Part shown: piece by piece, positions 7,143 through 11,692 of the stretch | Numbering within the stretch: position 1 is the stretch's first letter | How the letters are laid out: every line of letters starts with the position of its first letter | NCBI GenBank assembly: GCA_023418705.1 | Contig: JAEZYZ010000438.1 | Coordinates: forward strand, 1-11,692 | DNA length: 11,692 nt | Reading direction: 5' to 3' | Source of the DNA: Pseudomonadota bacterium | GTDB taxonomy: Bacteria; Myxococcota_A; Polyangia; Polyangiales; Polyangiaceae | The notes under the pieces: model-generated | Seen by the model: only the letters and a program-made list of their open reading frames with translations | What the model was told of the DNA's origin: nothing | Databases searched by the model: none | Program-made: the position numbers and the translations under genes

Positions 7143-10100
7143 TTACTCCGCCGGCATCACGTAGCTCGGGGGTGGCCCGAGGTAGCTGTCGCGCAGGCCT
7201 CCCGTGTCGACCACGAATTTCTGCACGACCACCGAGGGATCGACCATCCACAGCTTGAGCACGTGCGCCCCGGCCTCGGCGACCTCGAACTCTGCCGGCA
7301 CGCGGTGCACGTTGTCGGCGACACCCATCTGCCAGCCGTGCTTGTACAGCGGAAAGGCTGCGGTATCGAGATCGGTGGTGATGTTGATGACCTCGGGGTC
7401 CCCGTCGTCGAGCGAGACCGCGATCTTCAGGCCGTCGGTCGGGTAGGTGTTCTGGCGAGGCGAGAGGTAGGTCCATACCGTGATCGGCCCGGACGAGAAC
7501 AGGTGCAGATCGTATTCGAGCCGCGGGGTGCCGTCCGACCCCGGTGTCTGCCGCTCGGCGGTGACCGGGAAGGGGGTGAGCCCGTCGCCGGTTCGTCCGA
7601 TCCCCGGGATGAGCTGCCAGTGGATCTCGTCGGCATCGATGATCCGGGCGCGCGCGTGGGCGGCCTCGAACGAGACGTAGCCGCCGCTCTCGACGAACGC
7701 GCCGGGCTGTGGTGACGCTGCGGGCTTTTCGATGGGCGCTTCGACCTCGACCGCCGAGCCGTCGGTCAGGTTCTTGATGGTGAGGACCAGGCTCGTGTTG
7801 CCTTCGGGCACCGCCGCCCAATCCTCCACCTCGAGCTGGATCCGCTGCGCGGGCGTGGACGCGTCGAGGGTGCCTTCGGTTCGTGAGAGGGACAACCAGG
7901 CGGCCTCGGGGGCGACCTCGATCTGGTAGTCGAGCGCTTCCGTGCCGCGCCGGAAGACCTCGATGTACGGAGCCGGCGCCGTCTGGTAGGGGGCGAGGCT
8001 CGGGAGGCGGGGGCGCTCGCCTTCCTCAGCGGGCTCGTCCACGGTCGCGACCCAGAAATCCTCGGAGCCGTCGATCGCGACCCCCATCGATGCCCCGTCC
8101 GGGACCTCGACCGAGGAGAGCCTTGGGTAGATGAAGTCCTTGGACGAGCTCGGCTGCTGCCAGTCGTCGTACCCCAGGACCGTTTGCGTCTGGAAGCCCT
8201 CCCACTTGCCGTCGGAGATCGTGTGGTAGACGTCACGCAGCTCTTGGCTTTGCAGCAAGCGCTCTTCGGCGAGGGCGGCCATGTCGTTGGCCGCGGCGCG
8301 CCCCTGCTCGGCGTACAGGAGATTGGAGAACCCCGCGAGGCGCAGCTCGTACATCAGCGCCGACGCCTTCACCGGGTAAAGGACGAGCTGATAGTAGGCG
8401 GCGGTGGCCTCCTCCGGCAGCAAGGCGTTGATCTCCTCCGCCTGCGTCGCCAAGGCGAGCCACTGCTCGGTGACGCGCTCCATCTCGCGGTAGTTGGTCA
8501 GGCTGAACGGCGACCCGTCGCCGCTGTAGCCCTGGACGTTGAGCAGCTCCGGCTTCCGATCGGACTGCAGCCTGGCGTACGTGCGCAGCACCGCGGCGAT
8601 GGCTTCGGCGTGCTCGGCGCCAAACTGCTGCGCGGCGTAGAGCTCCTCCCACTCCTCTAGCCGCTCCGCGGGCCAACGCTCGGGGCTCCAGGCGTAGTCC
8701 ATGAAAAACTGCGTCGGCAGCTCGTTGCCCTTCAAGTCGCCCACGTTCACCATCCAGATGCGATCGACGCCGCGTTCGTACGCCAGGTGCAGCTGCTCCC
8801 AGACGTTGGGGACCAAATTCGTGTCGACCCACTTGTAGTTGCGCGGCCCGCCCACGTAGTCGAAGTGGTAGTAGATGCCGTAGCCGCCGATCCGCTCCGG
8901 TTCCGCAGGGTCCGGCAGGTCCTGCAGGTTCCCCCAGTTGTCGTCGCACCAGATCACGGTGACGTCCGACGGGACCCGCAGCCCTTCGTCCCACCACTCT
9001 TGCACTTCCTTGTAGAGCGTCCAGACCTGCGGAACGCGCGCCGGGTGACCGCCCGTCACCTCTTCGATGATGCGGCGTTGCGCGTCGACGAAGTCGTTGA
9101 CCAGCGGGATGCCGTCCGCGGGCGGGAGCGCGACATCGCCCGGGCCGCGCATGCCGATGGTGACGACGCCCTCGAAGTCCTCGTCCACCATGCGCTGGAT
9201 GCCCTCGCGCCAGTACGCCTCCAGCGCCTCGGCGTTGGTGCGGTAGCTCCACTCGCCGTTGCCCCCGTAGGGGTCGGAAGAGCCTTCGCTGGCGTGGCGG
9301 TTCCACTCCTCGATGCCCCGCATCATGGGCGCTTCGTGCGACGTGCCCATCACGATGCCGTAGCGCTTGGCCGTGGCGTGGTTCTCCGGGTCGTCCTCGG
9401 CGAACGCGCGCCCCCACACGGCGGGCCAGAGGTAGTTGGCCTTCAGACGCAACATCGCCTCGAACACCTTCTCATAGAAGGCGCTCTTGAACATGCTCCC
9501 GCCGAAGTACTTCCGGTGCCACTGCTCGAGCGCCGGCGCCTCGTCATTGATGAAGATCCCCCGGTACTTCACCGCTGGCTCCCCCTGGCTGTGGCGGCCC
9601 GAGAGCACGTGCAACGCGTCCTTCTTCTGCGGCGGCACGTCCGCCCAGAAGTGCCACGGAGAGACCCCGATTTGCGCGGCAAGATCGTAGATGCCGTAAA
9701 TCGTTCCACGCTGATCGCTCCCCACGATCACCAGCGCTCGATCCAGGTCTTCGCTCGGCTGCTCGACGCTCGTGATCACGAACGTCTCCCACTTGCCCTC
9801 GAGCGAGCCGACGTCCAGCACCTCCTTGTCGACCAGCTCGTCGATCAGGGGGCTGTGCCCCAAGGTGCCGATCAAGACGGCGGCGCCGCCCGACCCGATC
9901 GAGCCGTCTTCCGACAGCTCCGGCGCAACCCCCGTCACCCGCTCGATATCCGTCCGAAGATCGCCAGCCGCTCGAATCACCCCCTCGAAATCCTCGCCGC
10001 TGACCACCAGACGTGCCGCGTTCCCCTGCGCGACCAGCGGGAAGCTCCCCTCCTTCGAGCTCTCGGAGACGTAGTTGCTCGGCTCGACGATCTCGCGGTC

Positions 10101-10373
10101 CCGGTGGTGCCAAGGGTCCTTTTCAGGCAGCACGAACTCGTCCTCGTCCTCTTCTTCCTCCTCCTCGCCCGCTTCGCAGTGCGCCGAGCAGTCCGGGTCC
10201 TCACAATCGACGTTCCCGTCCCCATCGTTGTCGGCCCCGTCCTCGCAAAGCGCCGCCGTGTCTTCGCGATCGGCCGTTTCCGTACGCATCTGGAAATCCG
10301 TCCCGTCACAACCGGGGGCAACGATCAGTGCGAGGAGGACGGCGATGGAGGTGACGTGTTGGGTCGTGATCAT
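7143..10373 (-). CDS. GH115 xylan alpha-1,2-glucuronidase, probable surface lipoprotein
   Basis: The protein has 1076 residues from the ATG at 10373, chosen because a hydrophobic signal (SIAVLLALIVAPGC) begins there; a GTG 51 nt upstream adds nothing protein-like. Cys22 sits in a near-lipobox. A Cys/Asp-rich motif (43-66, DGADNDGDGNVDCEDPDC) and a run of acidic residues (70-79) tether the enzyme. GH115 enzymes remove 4-O-methyl-glucuronic acid side chains from glucuronoxylan. Family blocks run in order: N-terminal domain about 110-260, 'YRGIFINDEAP' (270-280), 'LWPAVWG' (315-321), 'GTSHEAPMMR' (343-352), 'TIGMRGPGD' (405-413), 'WCDDNWGN' (475-482), 'YYHFDYVGGPRNYKW' (501-515) and 'NVGDLKGNELPTQFFMDYAWSP' (543-564). 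A beta-sandwich linker resembling a BACON fold and a GH115_C domain from about 895 ('GRTGDGLTPFPV', 'LEYDLHLFSSG') end the chain. No sugar-transport or other xylanase genes lie in the window. The active-site block departs from the usual 'RGDGD', see findings. Confidence 0.96.
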   Translation of the reverse strand: MITTQHVTSIAVLLALIVAPGCDGTDFQMRTETADREDTAALCEDGADNDGDGNVDCEDPDCSAHCEAGEEEEEEDEDEFVLPEKDPWHHRDREIVEPSNYVSESSKEGSFPLVAQGNAARLVVSGEDFEGVIRAAGDLRTDIERVTGVAPELSEDGSIGSGGAAVLIGTLGHSPLIDELVDKEVLDVGSLEGKWETFVITSVEQPSEDLDRALVIVGSDQRGTIYGIYDLAAQIGVSPWHFWADVPPQKKDALHVLSGRHSQGEPAVKYRGIFINDEAPALEQWHRKYFGGSMFKSAFYEKVFEAMLRLKANYLWPAVWGRAFAEDDPENHATAKRYGIVMGTSHEAPMMRGIEEWNRHASEGSSDPYGGNGEWSYRTNAEALEAYWREGIQRMVDEDFEGVVTIGMRGPGDVALPPADGIPLVNDFVDAQRRIIEEVTGGHPARVPQVWTLYKEVQEWWDEGLRVPSDVTVIWCDDNWGNLQDLPDPAEPERIGGYGIYYHFDYVGGPRNYKWVDTNLVPNVWEQLHLAYERGVDRIWMVNVGDLKGNELPTQFFMDYAWSPERWPAERLEEWEELYAAQQFGAEHAEAIAAVLRTYARLQSDRKPELLNVQGYSGDGSPFSLTNYREMERVTEQWLALATQAEEINALLPEEATAAYYQLVLYPVKASALMYELRLAGFSNLLYAEQGRAAANDMAALAEERLLQSQELRDVYHTISDGKWEGFQTQTVLGYDDWQQPSSSKDFIYPRLSSVEVPDGASMGVAIDGSEDFWVATVDEPAEEGERPRLPSLAPYQTAPAPYIEVFRRGTEALDYQIEVAPEAAWLSLSRTEGTLDASTPAQRIQLEVEDWAAVPEGNTSLVLTIKNLTDGSAVEVEAPIEKPAASPQPGAFVESGGYVSFEAAHARARIIDADEIHWQLIPGIGRTGDGLTPFPVTAERQTPGSDGTPRLEYDLHLFSSGPITVWTYLSPRQNTYPTDGLKIAVSLDDGDPEVINITTDLDTAAFPLYKHGWQMGVADNVHRVPAEFEVAEAGAHVLKLWMVDPSVVVQKFVVDTGGLRDSYLGPPPSYVMPAE

Positions 10374-10393
10374 GTTCGCTCTATGCAGGGGGC

Positions 10394-10419
10394 CCGCACG
10401 GCAAGCTCCGCACGGCAAG
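10394..10419. repeat. Two 12-bp direct repeats in the GH115 leader
   Basis: CCGCACGGCAAG occurs at 10394-10405 and 10408-10419, separated by 2 bp, 20-45 bp upstream of the GH115 start codon. A period of 14 bp is not a helical multiple, so a binding-site pair is possible but not compelling. Confidence 0.4.
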
Positions 10420-10540
10420 GCCACAGGGCCTCAGAGTTCGCGTCGACCGCGCGCTCGAGACCGCCACGGCGGCAGCTCGGGCAGCGCGCGGCAGGAGCTC
10501 GGGGCGGTCACTTCACCGAGGAGTCGTGAGTGGTTCCTGA

Positions 10541-10558
10541 GGTGTCGAGGGTGTCGAG
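10541..10558. repeat. Short 9-bp tandem repeat
   Basis: GGTGTCGAG occurs twice head to tail, followed by the related GGATGTCGA. The spot is non-coding and its function is unknown. Confidence 0.4.
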
Positions 10559-10620
10559 GGATGTCGACGACGCCTACCACGAAAAGCTCCGCTGATCGTC
10601 GACCGTTCGCGCGCTCCCCG

Positions 10621-10666
10621 CGTGCACCAAATAGGCATTTCGGTGCCAATTATTCGCTAGTGCACG
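10621..10666. repeat. Inverted 7-bp arms around an AT-richer patch
   Basis: CGTGCAC (10621-10627) and GTGCACG (10660-10666) are reverse complements 32 bp apart; each contains the palindrome GTGCAC. The enclosed stretch is the least GC-rich part of the non-coding region and so a candidate promoter/operator area. Confidence 0.35.
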
Positions 10667-10751
10667 ACCGGCTGCTCAGTTGCGTGGGAGTCGGCGCGGC
10701 AGTCCTCGCCTGGCTGCCGGCGCTTCTCGCGAAAAGCAAACCGTGCCCCCG

Positions 10752-10786
10752 GTGCGCGTGCGCGTGCGCGTGCGCGTGCGCGTGCG
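10752..10786. repeat. GTGCGC hexanucleotide tandem repeat (Z-DNA-prone)
   Basis: Five perfect GTGCGC units are followed by a sixth that matches in its first five bases. The tract is a strict alternation of purine and pyrimidine, the sequence type that most readily adopts left-handed DNA under negative supercoiling. It is non-coding as far as I can tell and could vary in length by slippage. Confidence 0.9.
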
Positions 10787-10793
10787 GTCACGT

Positions 10794-10827
10794 AGAAACG
10801 CCCATCCGCGGGGTGGGCGGATGGGCG
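10794..10827 (-). terminator. Likely intrinsic terminator for leftward transcription
   Basis: An 11-bp perfect stem, CGCCCATCCGC (10799-10809) with GCGGATGGGCG (10817-10827) and a 7-nt loop, is followed on the minus strand by TTTCT (10798-10794). In a GC-rich genome a short T-tract after such a stem is acceptable. It would stop transcripts coming from the RHS-related region before they reach the GH115 gene. On the plus strand no T-run follows. Confidence 0.6.
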
Positions 10828-10995
10828 CGATTAAGAGCAGGGCGGCGGGAGGGGTGGGGTGCCGCCCTGCCGGACCCGACGGTACGAGATCGCCCCCGGC
10901 TACGCAAGAATTTCGGCGGCGAGCGCGAGCGGTGGGCGACGGAGCCAACCACCCTCTGGCAAAGGTGTTTCAGAGCTCGGCAAAGCCGGATTCGA

Positions 10996-11217
10996 TCACG
11001 GGCGATGCTTGATAGCCGCTTTTCTATTGGTGGTCGGAATTCGAAGGTTGGCGAGCAGCACCAAGGCGGTCACGGTGCCCAGGACGATCCCGACGATCCA
11101 GCGTGCGATTAGCAGGTCATTTTTGGGGGCATCGTACCGCCTACTTAGGGGGTGTGTGCTCGTGCTCTCGCTCACGGCCAGCTCCTCGGGGGCGCTTCGG
11201 AAAAGCTTGGGAACCAT
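10996..11217 (-). CDS. Small single-helix membrane protein, unknown
   Basis: A possible 73-residue product starts at the ATG at 11217. The N-terminal half is hydrophilic (LFRSAPEELAVSESTS), then 'RYDAPKNDLLIARW' leads into one transmembrane segment (IVGIVLGTVTALVLLANL) and a short basic tail. The start lies inside the end of the preceding small hydrophobic ORF in another frame, overlapping it by 77 bp. It could be a separate gene, or the true downstream part of the preceding gene after a frameshift. There is no strong ribosome binding site. A terminator-like hairpin lies about 170 bp downstream. No family recognised. Confidence 0.35.
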   Translation of the reverse strand: MVPKLFRSAPEELAVSESTSTHPLSRRYDAPKNDLLIARWIVGIVLGTVTALVLLANLRIPTTNRKAAIKHRP

Positions 11218-11428
11218 GCTGCACACCGGTCGCGAGAAGGCCGGGCATCGACCCTCCGTCGATGAGGAACGGCGTCCACCAATAGGGTCGTAGCATGCCG
11301 GTTGGCTCAACGAAGATGGCGAGCACTCCCAGGGCGGCTCCAACGAACGGTATCCAGGACGGTGGGTTCGGACGAGAAATCTGTCGAGCGAGTGCGATCC
11401 AGTTCAGGACCGATATCCAGGCTTTCAT
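11141..11428 (-). CDS. Small hydrophobic protein, putative RHS-tip immunity protein
   Basis: A 95-residue product starts at the ATG at 11428, preceded by AGGTG at an 8-nt spacing (11437-11441), a good ribosome binding site. The sequence begins 'KAWISVLNWIALARQI', has a basic turn, then 'SWIPFVGAALGVLAIFV' and 'YWWTPFLIDGGSMPGLL', giving two or three short membrane-associated segments. From memory, small proteins with the pattern 'PSWIP..G..G......P....WW.P...D.G..P' occur beside RHS-type toxins, where they are taken as immunity proteins; this is a resemblance, not an identification. The frame is open upstream into the toxin-tip-like segment, so toxin and immunity ORF are now fused in frame. 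The last 25 residues (Arg/Glu/His-rich) look unlike protein and may reflect a frameshift. Confidence 0.5.
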   Translation of the reverse strand: MKAWISVLNWIALARQISRPNPPSWIPFVGAALGVLAIFVEPTGMLRPYWWTPFLIDGGSMPGLLATGVQHGSQAFPKRPRGAGREREHEHTPPK

Positions 11429-11692
11429 GACCCAGTCACCTGCCTCGAGCCCGGGGCGCCCCCAACGGGTGACCATGACCAGCTTATCGCCAGCTCGAAC
11501 CGCGGCCACCCCCTTCGTCAACACCGCGCCCACGCCGGCCGTCCCGAACTCGAGGACGATGCCGAAGGACGTGGATGGTGATGGGGCCGAGGGCGTCGGC
11601 TTGGGTGGCGTCTTCGGCGGAGGTGCCGGCGGAGTCGACGAAGTTGACGGGATCGCCGCCGGCGTAGGCGTAGATTGGTGTCGCCGCCGGCG
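11429..11692 (-). pseudogene. RHS-repeat protein C-terminal edge, apparently frameshifted (partial)
   Basis: From the right edge one minus-strand frame (codons from 11690, stop TAA at 11486-11484) reads 'IYAYAGGDPVNFVDSAG', the near-universal end of the RHS core domain, followed by 'TSAEDATQADALGPITIHV'. After that the frame degrades into Arg-rich sequence. The next frame, open throughout, then looks protein-like: 'FGIVLEFGTAGVGAVLTKG' and 'LVMVTRWGRPGLEAGDWVMK', a segment I associate with toxin tips of RHS proteins. The two parts are joined only by a shift of one base near 11570-11590. RHS proteins are large secreted or envelope-anchored toxins with a core shell and a variable C-terminal toxin. 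The piece could be a decayed gene, a displaced orphan tip, or a gene split by a sequencing error. The rest of the gene is outside the window. Confidence 0.65.

Larger units (their letters stand above)
10374..10995. other. Non-coding region upstream of GH115
   Basis: About 620 bp contain no convincing gene. I see a 12-bp direct repeat CCGCACGGCAAG (10394-10405 and 10408-10419) in the probable GH115 leader, a 9-bp tandem GGTGTCGAG (10541-10558), two GTGCAC-containing arms (10621-10627 and 10660-10666) flanking the only AT-richer patch, the GTGCGC tract and a strong hairpin. The GH115 promoter should be here, but I find no clear -35/-10 pair. Confidence 0.55.

Noticed and set aside
8787..10529. 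Long plus-strand open frame opposite the GH115 gene
   Set aside because: It is the antisense of a well-identified glycosidase; its product is rich in Arg, Val, Asp and His and has no family pattern.
10630..10652. Sigma54-like element (TTGGCACCGAAATGCC on the minus strand)
   Set aside because: The GG and GC pairs are separated by 9 bp instead of the strict 10, and the site is about 260 bp from the GH115 start. It is probably a chance GGCA/TGCC inverted repeat.
10374..10995. Searched for a riboswitch, tRNA or attachment site beside the RHS-related region
   Set aside because: I found no cloverleaf pattern, no tRNA 3' end and no duplicated segment longer than 12 bp.
10512..11112. Plus-strand open frame through the GTGCGC tract with a CACACA-type Cys/Ala run
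   Set aside because: The Cys-Ala run is just the translated hexanucleotide repeat, the hydrophobic patch before it is short, and there is no ribosome binding site or family.

Overview
The window is GC-rich chromosomal DNA, most likely from a member of the Myxococcota (Polyangia/Sorangium-like). The lineage call is an inference. It rests on a DUF4388 response regulator next to a CheW-like gene, a surface lipoprotein carrying a Cys/Asp-rich 'DGADNDGDG..DC.DPDC' motif, a large GH115 glycosidase and a decayed RHS tip. There is no rRNA, tRNA, CRISPR array, IS element or phage gene that I can see.

Left block (1-3677, all minus strand, reading leftwards). aspS, an aspartyl-tRNA synthetase with a GTG start at 3677, is followed after 54 nt by a receiver + DUF4388 response regulator (start 1736). 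Three nt later comes a CheW-like gene that runs off the left edge. A possible aspS promoter lies at 3715-3743. A perfect TTGACA in the 54-nt gap may give the regulator pair its own promoter.

Middle block (3820-6444, plus strand). After a 142-bp divergent intergenic region come a polytopic membrane protein of 589 residues that looks like a divergent DUF2723/GT117-type protein and, 84 nt later, a probable lipoprotein of unknown function.

Right-middle block (6461-10373, minus strand). A secreted, probably lipid-anchored GH115 xylan alpha-glucuronidase of 1076 residues is followed by a YdeI/OmpD-associated-type protein (DUF1801 + OmdA). A hairpin and a 12-bp palindrome separate the two. The YdeI gene converges on the lipoprotein gene with only 16 nt between them.

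Right end (10374-11692). About 620 bp is non-coding and holds small repeats, a (GTGCGC)n tract and a strong hairpin suited to end leftward transcription. Beyond it, on the minus strand, is the most unusual part: the C-terminal edge of an RHS-repeat core in one frame, a toxin-tip-like motif in another frame, and, in frame with that motif, a small hydrophobic protein that looks like an immunity protein with its own ribosome binding site. A second small one-helix membrane ORF overlaps it. This reads as a displaced or decayed RHS toxin/immunity tip, probably shaped by a deletion and a frameshift. It is the best candidate in the window for something undescribed.
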